From positions 6,558,228 to 6,622,227 of the forward strand of contig JAUPFP010000007.1 of the NCBI GenBank assembly GCA_036925085.1: a DNA stretch of 64,000 nt, given 5' to 3'. Position 1 is the stretch's first letter; each line of letters opens with the position of its first letter. The notes below the pieces were generated by a model. The model searched no databases. It was not told the origin of the DNA and saw only the letters and a list, made by a program, of their open reading frames with translations. Positions 39,697-52,979 of the stretch are shown piece after piece. This DNA is from Brachycybe producta. Its lineage: Eukaryota; Arthropoda; Diplopoda; Playtdesmida; Andrognathidae. The position numbers were made by a program, and so were the translations under genes.

Positions 39697-39867
39697 ACAG
39701 GCAAGTGTGCTAAGCAGAATACAGTCGTTTGCCCCGCCCTTTTATGAGCGTCAGACCAAATATTAACCAATCAGAAATTGAAAAGGGCAGGGAACGTGAC
39801 GTCAGGCCAAATAAACCAATTACAAGTTGCCGTACCTCATAAAAGGGCGGGGCAAACTGACTAACTC
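39697..39867. mobile_element. Divergent GC-box MITE, copy I
   Basis: Starts ACAGGCAAGTG; the core from TTTGCCCCGCCC to GGGCGGGGCAAA is intact. The right end has decayed, so the end is approximate. Confidence 0.7.
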
Positions 39868-40017
39868 AAACCACTCATCGCCACTATAATGCAAAAGAAA
39901 AATAATAACTGTTGCCGGTGCGTCGTGTGAAAACCACATATGTAATCAATGTATTTGCTAAAAACGATCACTAATATGTGGCACCACAAAGTGGTCCTTG
40001 TGAAGATGGCCTTAAAC

Positions 40018-40161
40018 TAAGGCCCTTGGCACACAGGCCACTTTTGACTGCAAAATAAAGTCTGGTTGTCATCAAAATCGACCACACCTTCCATCTTTCC
40101 ATAGAAAATACATTGCAACCACATTTGAATTCATTTTGTAGTCGAAAAGTGGTCTGCATAT
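40018..40161. mobile_element. Palindromic element, GGCACACAGGCCACTTTT type
   Basis: GGCCACTTTTGACTGCAAAA pairs with TTTTGTAGTCGAAAAGTGG. A partial relative starts at 17996 (CCCTTGGCACATAGACCAC), sharing AGAAAATACATTGCAACCAC. Confidence 0.65.
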
Positions 40162-41119
40162 TCTAACAGCATGATTAAAAAAAAGATTTATGAAATTTCT
40201 AATTTGTACTTTTACTAATTAGTTTTCATTTTTAATTAAAGTTCATAAAGAAACTGCAATTGAATTTGAATCATTCTTTTTATAAAAAAAAACGTGCACT
40301 ACTCAAATTTCTAATCATTGACGTAATTAATAATCTTGGTTAAGTTTTAAAAACAAATTTAAATCCCTCTTCTATGGACTCCACCATATTCTGTGAATAT
40401 TTCTGTCTTGAGTCCCTTCTAACCCTTGTAAGGTCCAAAAAACCTCATGATAAATTATTATTACAGCTCGTCCTTAATTACATAAAAATGGGCGACTTAA
40501 AATAACCCCACTCGGAATTTTCATTGTTTTAGAAATTATAAAAAAATACATATATAATGACTTGAGTTACATTAAATGAGTAATGACCATGTAAATAGAA
40601 TGAATGAATACATAAAAAATAGACCGTTGAAGAAGACCTGACCTACACAGACATAACCCCCCTCCCCCCACCTCATCATTCTATTGTAATACTATTCATA
40701 ATATATTAATTATGACACATTTGAGATGTTTTCTAAACAGGAAAAAAAAAAAGAAACGGTCTACTAATGAGGAGACGACGATTATGAACTGGAAAACAAG
40801 AAGAAAAAAACCACAATTGTTCTTCTTTCTTTTATGTTTTTAATTTCCGTCCTTTATTATTCTTTATCACACACACACACACATACATACTCTCACTCTA
40901 AACTCTCAAGAAAAGGTCAAAACGAAACAAAAAAACTGATAAAAAATTTCACCTGTTTCTCATGTATTCATCATCACCTGTCAACCCCATCAATTCAAAG
41001 GGTCTAAATAAATAATTACACATGAGAAAAACAGATTCAACTGACTGATTTGAAATTTTGAATGTCACATTAAAAAAATAAGCCAGAGAATCCTCACAAC
41101 AACACCCTCCCTCCCTACT

Positions 41120-41326
41120 ACAGGCAATTAGAAATCGAGACAAAACAGAAGTTGGCTCCGCCCTTTTTATGACGAACACAACTTCTAATTGGTTGGTTAT
41201 GTAATCTGACGTCACATGCTCCGCCCTTTTCAGCGTCGTATCACACAACAAACCAATTAGAAGTTGCCGGTCGTCATAAGAAGGGGCGGAGCCAACTTCT
41301 GTTTGTCCCGATTTCTAATTGCCTGT
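41120..41326. mobile_element. Palindromic GC-box MITE, copy J
   Basis: ACAGGCAATTAG to CTAATTGCCTGT, 207 bp. Clear target duplication was not seen (CTCCCTACT and CCTCTAACC). Confidence 0.87.
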
Positions 41327-41486
41327 CCTCTAACCCCCCCCCCCCCTCCTTCTTCCTTTCTAACCAACCAAAACATGTTGCAGAAAATACCTGCTCTTCA
41401 GAACAATTGGCAGCTAAATTTGATAAGATTTCTGCAGGAAATAGCTGTAGTTTTCAGCACCGTGTATTTTGAGCCCTCCTCGTGTT

Positions 41487-41629
41487 AGAAAATTTCAACT
41501 GATGAAAAACAGAACAAACGTGGCCCCGCCCATTCACTATCATAGGTAGAAGAAGCCACGTTTCTTCTATTTTTCACCAGTTGAAATTTTCATAAAGTTC
41601 AAAATTGTCACCCCAGTGGAAACAAATCC
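41487..41629. mobile_element. Palindromic element (TTGTTTCCACTGGGG family), copy 2
   Basis: Shares TTTCAACTGATGAAAAACAG, ACAAACGTGGCCCCGCCC and CACCCCAGTGGAAACAAAT with 15231-15390; the outer left arm is missing. Confidence 0.65.
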
Positions 41630-41665
41630 TTAACGTACGGTTTTTTTTTAAACCTTTGGTAGCTG

Positions 41666-41865
41666 TAAAGGCTGTTTCACATTATATTGATACTCAAGCT
41701 CCGCTCACGCATTGCTCGCGCTACGGTTAATATCGGGGAAAAAACGGAAATGTATGAGCGCGGCGTTCACCCCAATATGAACACTTGCATAGATATTTCC
41801 ATAGTTTCCATTTTAACCGTAGCGCGATCACTGCGTGAGCATCCCTTTAATGTGAAACAGCTTTA
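41666..41865. mobile_element. Palindromic element, AAGCTGTTTCACATTA type
   Basis: TAAAGGCTGTTTCACATTA pairs with TAATGTGAAACAGCTTTA; inner CGCGCTACGGTTAA pairs with TTAACCGTAGCGCG. Confidence 0.75.
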
Positions 41866-42578
41866 ATGCACCTTAGAAAAGGCCTAGCTTAAAACCGAGG
41901 ATCAAAGCTATATTTTTTCTAAAAAAAAATCTAAACAAATCTAGCTGCAACCTCAAAAAAATGGTCATATTATCTAAAAATTCAACTCAAGTTGGGGCCA
42001 CAATTCCTCAAAAGAAATCAAACACAAATGCGACGAAGAATAAGAAATATTTGAATGTTTTGTGTAATATCAAAGAAAAATGTCTCATGACGTCATCTTA
42101 TCTCAAACTACATTAGTAATGATTGAATTTCATTAAATAACATTTAAAACGTAAAATAATCGAGAACGAATTACAATTTACCAAGTGAACTACAAATAAT
42201 ATTTCTCATGGCAATTATAATTCCACATCTATTGTTCAATTTTCCTTTTTTTATAAAAATTCTTTCGTATTTTAATTAAGATAATTACAGACTGCTTGCT
42301 GAATGCATATTTTTATAATGATTAATTACACTAGCAGGGATTTTACTAAATAAAGTGGAATAAGAAATAAAGATCCATTGTGATCTTTTTTTTGTTCAAT
42401 CTAAATTTGTGTGGTCCACATTTAAATTTACATATATTTTTCTTTTCAATTTATTTCAGGACGTTTTTACGTTGATATCTTTTAAAATAAGCTTTTTATG
42501 TTAAGTTTGAAAATGACAAATTGAAGCAAGACGATATTTTTTTTTTAATTTTACGTCTATAAAAATTTATTTTAAAAC

Positions 42579-42942
42579 TAGTGGGGTAACCCGTCATAAA
42601 TGACAGGAGCAAAATTCACAAGCAGTTGTGCGCATGCGCGTCGTTTTCTTCCTTTTTTTTACTCCTTTTATTTCAATTTCAGTCACCCCCTCCCACTTTT
42701 TCCCCCTCCACGTTTCTCCCCCCCCCTTCTACACTTTCCAACCTTTTCCCCTCTCCACTTTAATATCGTGGGGTTCTTGGATGGGGAGAGTGCAACATAC
42801 AGTTGACCTTGAGGAAAAAAAAGCGGATCATTTATTCGTTTAAATTTATATAAATTCCGACGTGTTTCAAGGTTGTACAGCGTTATTACAGACAGACACC
42901 CACACACGCACACAGATCTGGCTTAATATATATATATATATA
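42579..42942 (+). repeat. Dispersed repeat ending in a TA run, copy 1
   Basis: GTGGGGTAACCCGTCATAAA to GGCTTAATATATATA. Shares most of its length with 53444-54050, including TGCGCATGCGCGTCG and CCCCTCCCACTTTTTCCCC. Confidence 0.8.
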
Positions 42943-44712
42943 ATTATTAACAACTCGTGCAAACGACTCATTACATTAACCATTGTTTAAATTTCTGAAG
43001 AACGAAGTTATCTCAACTGCACTGACACAATGTTGTTAACCACATTACTAACTGGTTAAATACGTCACTTAATTGTGTTCAAACTAAATTTAACTTACAA
43101 GTAAAACAACATGGCGGATAGCGAGAGCAATCAGTTTTTGACTGAATGAGGAATAGAAATTTCACAAAATGGACAACTTGTTTAACAGGAAGTGAAACCA
43201 AACAGAAAATGACACAATCATTTAACCATAGTTAAAAGTTTCTTTTTTTAAATGGAAATACAAACAGTACCCTACTTCCAGCTCGTCTGCAGTTAACTAT
43301 AACTTTGGTTAAATAACTGCAGTTCATTTTTTTGGAACGGAAACCTGGTATTAGTTTCAATCCTAAAGCGCAGAATAAACAGAAATCAAAAATAATTTGT
43401 TTATAAAAACACATTCATTCAACCTTTGTACACCTCTATGACCTTGAACAACATTTTTTATTTCAAAATACAAAATGGCGTCCAAAATACTTACAAAAAT
43501 GTGAAAAGATATTTCAATTAGAAATAAATATAGCCAACAATCTAGAATTTCAATATTTATAAATAAATCAAAACTGCACACCAATTTTGGATCAGGATAA
43601 AAGGATGAACATTATGGGTAATCCGAAAACCTGAAACAGAATGCATATAGAAATGGATAAACACAAAAAAAACCTTGGAATGAACACTATTAAAACATGG
43701 CTGCATCAAACTCACCTAATACAGATGTATAAAAAAAAGTATAGTGTTCATCCAATTCTGTAAACATTCTGTTTCGGGTTATAGAGTTTACCCCGAATGT
43801 TCATCCTTTTAATCTCTCCCCAACATTATTTTTTGTTTCAGAAATATAATAAGCAACATGAAATTAAAAAAAAAACAATTTGTATAAAATTGTGATACAA
43901 TAATAAATAGAATTCTCAATTTTACTAAATTTTTATATTCTGTGTCTCATAATTAATTCATATGAAAATTATTTCTAATAAAATTCAAATTTGAATATTA
44001 TAACTTTGAATAAAGAAAAAAAAAATTCCTTTCAAGGTCAAAAGTCGCTCGATATTCAAAATGGCGTCGAATAGAGAAGAAGACAAAAAAACCGCCAAAA
44101 TAATCGTACCCAAACGCCTTCAGTTGCCTCCCCCCCCCCTTTCCAAAAAACCCCTAAAGGAAATTTAAGAGAGGAATGAACGAAAACGAAAAATATACAC
44201 CACGTTAACACTTTAGAAAAACGTGCTAAACAAGAAAAACATGATAAACATTTATTTTACAATCTCTCTCCCTCCCTCCCCCCCCCCCACACTAAAAAAA
44301 AAACATAAAACGCCATCATTTAAAAATGGCGGCAAAACTTTTCAATTCAAAAATGACTTCACGCACATTCCATCAATACTAAAGGGGAGAGGGAGAGATA
44401 GAGAGAGAACGACATGCAGAGAGAGAAAAAAATCTCCGAGACACAGTTAGGAAAAATTAGCTCCACCCACACTCGATCGTCGCATAGCAACGCATGAGAC
44501 AAAACCTTATGATTGACAGATGAATACTGTAAGGAAAAAAAAAAAACGGCTAAAAGGGTAAAAAAAAAAAATCACAGTTGTATCACGTTTAAAGTCAAGA
44601 AATTTTTATGATTACGTTCTCCTTTACGAAAGAAAAGAGGACTGAATCGTGAAATGATGACAGAAAGATGAATTTGAATAGAAAAAAGAAAAAAAAAAAA
44701 GATGTCTCTTAC
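42943..44712. other. No gene recognised
   Basis: AT-rich; at 43595-43810 AAGGATGAACATT...GGGTAATCCGAAAACC is mirrored by GGGTTATAGAG...AATGTTCATCCTTTTAA, an imperfect palindrome likely to be another MITE. Confidence 0.45.
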
Positions 44713-44779
44713 CTGGGCCAATAACGTTGAGAAAGAGGACGAATAGTGCCAAAATGTGGCATGGTTCCTTCATAACCAT
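44713..44779 (-). CDS. Candidate first coding exon encoding a signal peptide, rest of gene not found
   Basis: On the minus strand an ATG at 44779 reads MVMKEPCHILALFVLFLNVIGP, then the first base of a Gly codon, ending at a strong donor CCCAG/GTAAGA (intron from 44712). This is a textbook signal peptide with a phase 1 exon end, as common in secreted and cell-surface proteins. Upstream on the minus strand the DNA becomes GC-richer and has no in-frame ATG, so the start is clear; a short out-of-frame ATG precedes it by 5 nt. I found no continuing exon on the minus strand down to position 1, so the next exon would be far away or outside the window. Function unknown. It could also be a chance hydrophobic frame. 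Confidence 0.4.
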
Positions 44780-45279
44780 CTCATCTAACTTGCTTTTGTA
44801 TTCAACATCAACAACAAGCACAGAAAACAGCAGCAGCAGTAACAATAATAACAGCAACAGCGAGAAGGAAGAAGAAAAACGGCAGAAAACATTGAGAGAA
44901 AAAAAAAAACTAACTCATCAACATCATCTTCATCTTCTTCTTCTTTATATCCTTCATTCATTCATTCATCTCATCATCATCATCAACCATCCCCCTTTTT
45001 CCATTCCGTAACATAATATCAAGTCGATGATGATGATGATGATTTCTCTTTTAGCTTTCCGAAGAAAAAACACAAAAACACTAACTTCTGAGCTACAATT
45101 ACCGCTTCCTTATTTAATTTTGTCCGTCCTTGAAATTTCAAGAGCTCAGAAGTCCCTTCAAACAAAAAAAAAATAATAATTTCACTCTACTAATGTCATG
45201 ACCCGTCCGTCGTCCATTCAATAAGGAAGGAGAGAAGAAGAAAAAAAAAATAATATCAGCAGCAAGCTTCACTGCAGCG

Positions 45280-45560
45280 CTAATGATTTTTACTACTACG
45301 GCCTCCTCCGCGCCGCCGCCAACAAATACATCGGGTGCCTACCACGACGACGACCGTAACCGAACTTCTCTATGCTAAACGACGACAAACTAGCAAAAAA
45401 AACGCCGCGAAAACAACAAACTCAAATCAGCGGCTCACTAACAGCGCCCTCACTGTATCTATCGCTCGCGATCTCATTCGCTCTCTTCGTACGGTCACCA
45501 ATCCGAAAAACCCCTTCAAAGTTCAAATGAACCAATCGTATTTCAAATAGCCGCAGTGAC
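45280..45560 (-). promoter_or_regulatory. GC- and CpG-richer block, possible promoter and leader of the signal-peptide exon
   Basis: The stretch has GCGCCGCCGCC, many CGA and ACG words and TCGCTCGCGATC, in contrast to the AT-rich DNA on both sides. It lies 0.5-0.8 kb upstream of the candidate exon in minus-strand sense. Frames on the plus strand here (Thr/Lys-rich) are likely shadows. Confidence 0.35.
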
Positions 45561-46704
45561 AAGTGCACTGCACTCGATGCTAAACATTTCTTTTTTTATC
45601 TAATCACCCCCTTGAAATTCGAATAGACTGATTTACATTCCTTCATAGAAATCGTTACTAGACTTACCAGAAACAACTAATTGATCTTTTACCCGGCAAT
45701 TTTACCTGCCGCCGTAAAATCAGTAAAAGAATCTGCATATTCGGGAAATATACGTTGAAGTATTTTTTATACTGAAAAATAAAATATTATTTTATTAGTA
45801 AAAATTTATTCGTATTTTTTTTTGGCATTTAAGTTTGACCTTGAATTTAATGATCTGTTTTAATTATTTAAATTGAAATTTACTCTAAATAAATCATAAT
45901 TATAATTATCTAAATGTCATTTTATGAACCGAAACATTAATTAATTTTAATTGATGTTAACGTAATTAAAGTTTATATTTTTGCCCACTTTTTTTTAAAA
46001 AAAAAAAAGGTCAGTTTGTAAATTTAGCCGTCGTAATATTAAAATTTATAATTGCGCGCAAACTACGGCCCGTGAGTCACATTTGGCTTTTAATACAATA
46101 GAATCGGCCCGCGAGATCACCGTGTAAAATATTATACAACATTACGTCACCGCAATGCATTTTTTAAAATTTCAATTAAGTGCTGCCATCTTACGGAACA
46201 GTTTAACAACTTGCCCCTGTATTTAATTTTGCAAACCCCAAAACGAACCATGTTGCCAATTACCTAAACCGTACATTCTTACGTAACATTTTTTAATTTA
46301 GAAAAAAGAAAATAAATAAATTTAAAAGCCGCAATTGTAATATTTCTATTCTGAATTAGTGCTGGTACTGTTTACTTGTTGATTTTTCTTTACATATAAA
46401 CTAGAATAAAAAATAATAAAAAGATTACCCGTTGAAGGATGAAAACCCAACACGACTTCATATTTATGAAGAAGCTAAAAACAGGACCATGGGAATAAGA
46501 AAATGGCGTCATTTATATTTAGAAGTAAATTCGCCATGTTAGTTCGCCCCATTTTGTCTGCTTGTCGTTACTACCAATGTACCACCAAAGCCCTACCCAG
46601 TTCTTCAAAACGTCATTATGAAATAGACGGTTTATGCCAGTTCGGTAACTATCGTTAAAGGCGATAGGTATTTTATAAAAAGCAGCACTGTCGTATTTTT
46701 TTGT
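45561..46704. other. Intergenic, no gene recognised
   Basis: Between the possible minus-strand promoter and the ubiquitin-L40 gene, so the two would be divergently arranged. Confidence 0.5.
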
Positions 46705-47534
<830 letters not shown>

Positions 47535-47629
47535 AAAGGATGTGAAAGTCAAAGAGGAAACAACAACAGTCGTTTCGATTTTGTGTTTTGCAATCGAAAT
47601 TGTACTGAATATGTACGACTTAACTGATA

Positions 47630-47635
47630 AATAAA
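47630..47635 (+). other. Poly(A) signal of the ubiquitin-L40 gene
   Basis: AATAAA lies 95 nt after the stop codon and is followed by an A run. Confidence 0.7.
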
Positions 47636-47821
47636 AAAAACTGAAGTTTACTTTGAATTAAAAGTTTAAGCGTTTCATTTTATGTTTAATCTACCGTGTG
47701 ATCTTTATGATTGGAGTATTTAAGCGGTATTTAGACTGCTTTTATTTTACAGCAAAAAATTAAGACTTAATATGCTGTGAATCTTATATAATGACTTGCA
47801 TCTTATATAACGACTGCAAAT

Positions 47822-48654
47822 AGGGTGGCAGTGATTTAAATCACATTGATTTAAATCAAATGATTTAAAAAAAAATTCACATTTATTTAAACATTAAAAT
47901 TATACAATAAAAATAAAACAGTTCCCAGCATTTTTCTCTTATGTTTATAAAATAAAATCTGGTGGTAGTCCTTTCATTAATGCATTATTTTTTTGGAAGA
48001 TATCCTTGAGGAAGTATCCCCCAATTGACTGGTGGAAATCAGGAACAAATACTGTAGCTATAAATAGTAATAGTAATCTATTTAAGAACCTCAGAAGTAA
48101 ACAGTTTTAAGTCACCAAACCTAAATTTTACAGTGGAGTAATTTGAAAGTTTTTCTCTTCATTGAAGGAATAGGACTTAACATGGTATACAACCATCTAC
48201 AGGCCAATGTGTAAAATTGTAGACTTACCACTGTTTACTGCTGATAGAACTAGACAAGCTGTTTAAAAAAAAACGAATTTTACATCTTATGAAGATGTAA
48301 AAATCATGGTTTTTTTTTTCAAAAAAGTGACAACCCAGTTTACCTCTTGAGGCACGTATTTGCTTTGGGAACTGAAAAGGCTGCAAAGCTCATGTTTATG
48401 TTCAGAATGTTAAATTAAAAGTGCTTGAAATGTATTATTTTCAAATTTGAATGTTTCTTAACAATTTTTTTTATCATTTTGCAATTATTTTACTAACAAC
48501 TTAACAATTAACAATGTTATTATTACTCATTTTTGCAAACATCGTCATAAAAAAAATAATATTTTATATAAATGAAAAAAATGAAAATCTGATTTAAATA
48601 AAAAAAATCGATTTATTTGATTTTTTAAAAAAATCAAAAAAATCAGCTACCCTG
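47822..48654. mobile_element. hAT-like element with GATTTAAATC ends
   Basis: AGGGTGGCAGTGATTTAAAT at the left and AAAAATCAGCTACCCT at the right; multiple TGATTTAAATC words at the left and ATCGATTTATTTGATTT at the right. No transposase frame seen. Confidence 0.55.
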
Positions 48655-49250
48655 CTTCCAAATTATTAATTTATTACATTTGCAATCAGAATTATTAACA
48701 TATTACAAGAAAAGTATAACAGTAAATCTTGTTGTAAAATTACCAGTATGACTTGAGATCCAAAACTTAGACCTGACATCACAATGGGTGACAAAAAAAT
48801 GTAGGCTTGTATCATTTTGTCTAAAAAAGAACTATGCAAGAACCCCTTTTAACTGTTGAGATCGTTTGCTGTTATCCTTTTTCTATCAGACTAAAAGACG
48901 CAATCTCACATTTTTGTCATCCGCTCTGACGTCATAATTTTCCTCTTATTGTGAGGCAACTATACTATATTTTTTGTGACATACAGATAGATGATACCAC
49001 CTCTACACAGAGCTAAATTCCTTGATTACACCGCAATTCAGTTAGACAAATGGTGGATGGGCCTTGCAGTAGATTCAAGGTTCTCTTTATTTTGAGAAAT
49101 AACGATAACTTTGAAAAGCAGATCTATTAAAGCTCCTTCAGTCATAATTTTAGGTGAACTACCTGTATGTAATACATGTTTCTTTACACCCAAAATATTA
49201 TTTATAACATAACTACATGTTGGTGACAATTACTGTGATAAAGTGACCTT
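48655..49250. other. Intergenic, nothing recognised
   Basis: Unique-looking AT-rich DNA between repeats. Confidence 0.5.
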
Positions 49251-49539
49251 TAAGAGGGCTCCAGAGAAAAATACTTATGTAAACGCAAGGTAATGGTGCC
49301 ACAGTCATTTAGTGGCAACTAAAACTCGCCAATTAGTTGAAATAGAATGCAGAATTTTAGTTAATAAAAGCGTCCAAAACAACGTTTTATCAGCACGTGA
49401 CAAACTCACCCTGAACATATAAGTGAAGAGAGCACGTGTAGAAAGCGACACAATTAAAAGTTTGCGTGAAAAAAGAAAGGTGAGCCAGAGTTGAAGAGTA
49501 GCAGTACATTTCTACGGGAGGGTTAGTGGTGCCATCTTA
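49251..49539 (+). repeat. About 300-bp dispersed repeat, copy 3
   Basis: TAAGAGGGCTCCAGAGAAA to GGTGCCATCTTAC, matching copy 1 through CAGCACGTGACAAACT and GAGAGCACGTGTAGAA. Confidence 0.8.
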
Positions 49540-49617
49540 CGTTTCAGGGACAAAATAAATGATGTACTTGCATTCTTAATTATATACTATTTATACTCTT
49601 GATTCAATTTACTTAAA

Positions 49618-50661
49618 CAGTAAAACCTGTCTATGTTGGACACCCACGGTTCCTCAAAAATCCGTCCAACTTAGGAAGGTGTCCAACATACACAAAAAAG
49701 CACAAACATGCAAACATGATGCAAAGCAATATTATGCCAATTAATAATTGTATATGGGATGAATAAAAAATAACCAATTAGCACAATGAACTGCATCACA
49801 ATAAACTGTCTAAAAATAACTTGTCTGATGATCATGTCCTTTGTTCAACCTACAAGTTAGATAGTGTCCAAAATACCAGCTTGTGTTATTGTGTTTGCTT
49901 GGGAATTTCGTACTCTTCTGTTCAACGTCCAAGTTAGACAGGTAACCAAGATACAGAGGATTCCCATGTTTGTGTTATCATAGGAAATCAAACGGTTCCA
50001 ATGAAATGTGTCCATCCTAGAAAGGTGTCCAGCATCGCAAGGTGTCCAAGTTAATAGATTTTACTAGAGGTGGGACGAATCCTAAAGTTTCTCGAATCTC
50101 AAATCTCTCGAATCCTTCATATAAGAATCCTATATTAGTCATTAAAAAGATACAAATGGGTGTGAGACATTTGCCCTAAACAGTAGTGTAAATCCACGCC
50201 ATTTGGCGTTTTTTGTACGCCGCAGGCGTGCAAAAAGCTATTTAACATAACTCCACCAAAAGACACTAAACCGTTTGAAAAGAAAGAACAAAAAAGTGGT
50301 TTTAGGGCAAATGTCCTTTTAGAGCAAATGGTTTTAGGACAAATGTCCCTTTAGGGCAAATGTCAATATCCCGATACAAATAAATGAAATAATATTAAAT
50401 ATTAAATTAATATTTAATAAATAATATTTAGTAAATAAATATTAAATTAATAAAAAAAAGTGTGGCAGTCAGCGTCGCCACAAGGTGATAGTGGTAATCC
50501 GAAATTGCAACAATCACCGTTTTTGTCAGTGAACGCTTCTAATGGACGTCAATGGAGTTAAAACTAACTTTACCAACGTTTTTAAGTTTTTTCGAGGTTT
50601 TCGAATCATGAATATTTCTCAAGATTCGAGGATTCCAATGGCCCATCCCTAGATTCTACTG
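49618..50661. mobile_element. pogo-like MITE carrying a nested element
   Basis: CAGTAAAACCTGTCTATG at the left; the right end AGATTCTACTG then TA lies at 50651-50663, cut off from the body by the insert 50065-50651. GGTGTCCAAC-type arms repeat through the body. Confidence 0.65.
50065..50651. mobile_element. hAT-like element nested in a pogo-like MITE
   Basis: TAGAGGTGGGACGAATCC at the left and CCCATCCCTA at the right, with GATTTTAC (50057-50064) and GATTCTAC (50652-50659) as an 8-bp duplication with one change. Confidence 0.65.
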
Positions 50662-50663
50662 TA

Positions 50664-51362
50664 TTCCTTTTACCAACCACTATCGTTCCATTTCTTTTTA
50701 TAAAGGGAACATTGATTCTCTTTTAAAATGGGCTGTTTATTTAATCATTGGATTATGGTTTAAATAAGAATTTACCTCTAAGGAAAGGTGGCCAAACTCT
50801 GCTCTGCTCTGGCACAAAATAACCCAGACCTTTTCTTTAAGCTACTGGAATACGTGTTAATTTACCTCTTGTTTTTCTCCCTATTTAACGTGATTAGAAT
50901 ATATAAACACTTATCCTGTTCCAAGAATATATTGCAGTTAGCCAATTTGTATTAAATTTCAATTAAACCATTCCTGAAAAAAAAAATAATGAAAAAGCAC
51001 ATGATCTGAAACGCATGAAATGCATCACGAAAGAAGATTAGGTTTTCAATAACATTTTATGTGGCGGGTAATGCCGCCTTTGTTTATGTATTATTCATTA
51101 ATTTCACCTTATTTATTATGATAAAATATACTGTAGATTTCATAATTATAATATTTTCAAGATTATTTTCCTACAGTTAATTGCAGTATTCTTAACGTTT
51201 TTTTTAATTTCTTTAAATAATAAATTTAATAACACAACAAAATGCCGGAAGATAGACAAGGACACACCAATACAATGTAGGCCTGTCACATTATAAAGTG
51301 GGTGGTTTTTTTTTTTTTTTTGCTGCAAGCGTAAACGTGCAAACATGACACTCAATTTTCAG
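50664..51362. other. Upstream region of NPC2-like copy 1
   Basis: AT-rich; nothing certain except the TATA box at its end. Confidence 0.5.
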
Positions 51363-51370
51363 TATAAATA
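51363..51370 (+). promoter_or_regulatory. TATA box of the first NPC2-like gene
   Basis: TATAAATA lies 73 nt before the ATG, which leaves room for a transcription start near 51393 and a leader of about 50 nt. Confidence 0.55.
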
Positions 51371-51442
51371 CGAAGACCCATTACAAGTTTCCATCATCTC
51401 TACCTGCAAAGTATTTTGAGGATCTTAAAATCGGCCTCAGTC

Positions 51443-52969
51443 ATGAAACACCTTCAATATTTCGCTATATTACTTATATGTATTGGAATTGTTCTTTCCT
51501 TAGATTATGAACAATGTGGTAAGTAACAAATCCATTGTGTGTGATTCAGAGAGAAAGTAATAATTTATACAAGAATTAAAATTAAAATTAGTTTATTCCG
51601 TTAGAATTTGAATATAAAATTATTCTTAGCCCGTTTTCTATCTTTTTTTTTTCAAAAAGACGCTGTACTTTTAAAATATGGAATAAGCACATATATATCA
51701 AATTCAGAAGGTCTCAGAATCAAAGAACCATTTTCTATTACTAAATAATTATAAAGAGTAGCGCCTAAATTGTTTATAATTAAATATCTCATAAATTAAA
51801 AATGCTAGGCATTTATAAATTTTAGTTGACATATCAAAAAATGAAGTTGTACAAGTTCTTCTTTTAAAATCTTTAAAAATAAACGATGATAGTAAAAAAC
51901 CATAAAAATAAATGATATCTTGAATTTATCAGCTACTTTTCTAGTTTATAAAACAAATTTCATTTTTTTTAATATTTCTGTTGAAAACAAATTGGTTTTA
52001 ATTTTACAAAATGAAATTGGATCGGCAACAATACGTCGGCCCACAAGATGTATAGCTTTTATAATCTCTGAAATATTCAATTTTACCAATTAAACCTTGT
52101 TATAATATTATAATAAAACTGGGGTGATGGTTCTGGGATTTATGGTCGTAATCTTTATGTGTGTCCTAACTCAAAACGTAGGAGCTAAACTCGTGAACTT
52201 TAGATAAATATCAAGTAAACATTCATGAGTTCAGCACTAGCTTTGACTATTATAGTTAGTAATCATTAAGAATATTAACCGTATATTTTCTATAAAAACT
52301 GAATAAGTGCTCAATTGATGTGTTCTTTTTTTTTTTGGTAAATAATTGTCATTTCGTACGTTCTAAGTAGGCACAACAAACAGTGGAACTTTGGATAATT
52401 TAACAATCGTTGGATGTGACAAACTAGACGTTTGCATTGTGAAGAAAGGAACTAGCATAAATATGCAAATGAGTTTTACAACAAGTTAGTTTTGATTACG
52501 TGTTTCTAAATGAAATCAATTACAAACTCTTATGTTATAAAAAAAATTAAAACGGGTCTTCATAAAATTTTTTATTTTCAATTGCTTTTTTAAAAAAATA
52601 GGCACTGAGGTCCCATCTGTAAAAAATAATGTGACAGCCAACATCGCCAATTCTCAGATACCATTCGTAACTTTCGAAAAAGACGCTTGTCAACCGCAAT
52701 TCGGACTCCATTGTCCATTGGCTGCAAACACAATGCACAATTATACGGCATCTATTCCAATACTGCCACTGTATCCAACAGTAAGTTTCTAACTTTCGAA
52801 TTGTTTTTTTTACATGTTTATATCTTTGTGTTTGAGTGTGTAATAATTGATTGTTTTTTGTTTAATTTCCATTGTTTACTAGTTAAGCACCAAAGTAACT
52901 TACGAAATAACAGATGACAAAAACAACACAATTGTCTGCTTCATGAAGAAGATAAAAATCGTGGAATAA
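51443..52969 (+). CDS. NPC2-like ML-domain secreted lipid-binding protein, copy 1
   Basis: Exons are 51443-51518, 52371-52484, 52602-52780 and 52883-52969, splice phases 1, 1, 0, totalling 456 nt (151 residues). The start gives a classic signal peptide: charged MKHLQ, then a hydrophobic run to about residue 20, followed by DYEQCG at the mature end. All six cysteines expected for NPC2 are present: CG near residue 25, the GCDKLDVC pair, the CQPQFGLHC pair and IVCF near the end. Other family marks are VCIVKKGTS, YPT at the third exon end and ITDDKNNTIVCF. NPC2 proteins bind sterols or other lipids in lysosomes or outside the cell; the ligand here cannot be told. Several N-glycosylation sites (NLT, NVT, NYT, NNT) are visible. 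It is the first of three tandem copies. Confidence 0.92.
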
Positions 52970-52973
52970 ATTC

Positions 52974-52979
52974 AATAAA
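52974..52979 (+). other. Poly(A) signal of NPC2-like copy 1
   Basis: AATAAA starts only 5 nt after the stop codon, so the 3' UTR would be very short. Confidence 0.6.
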
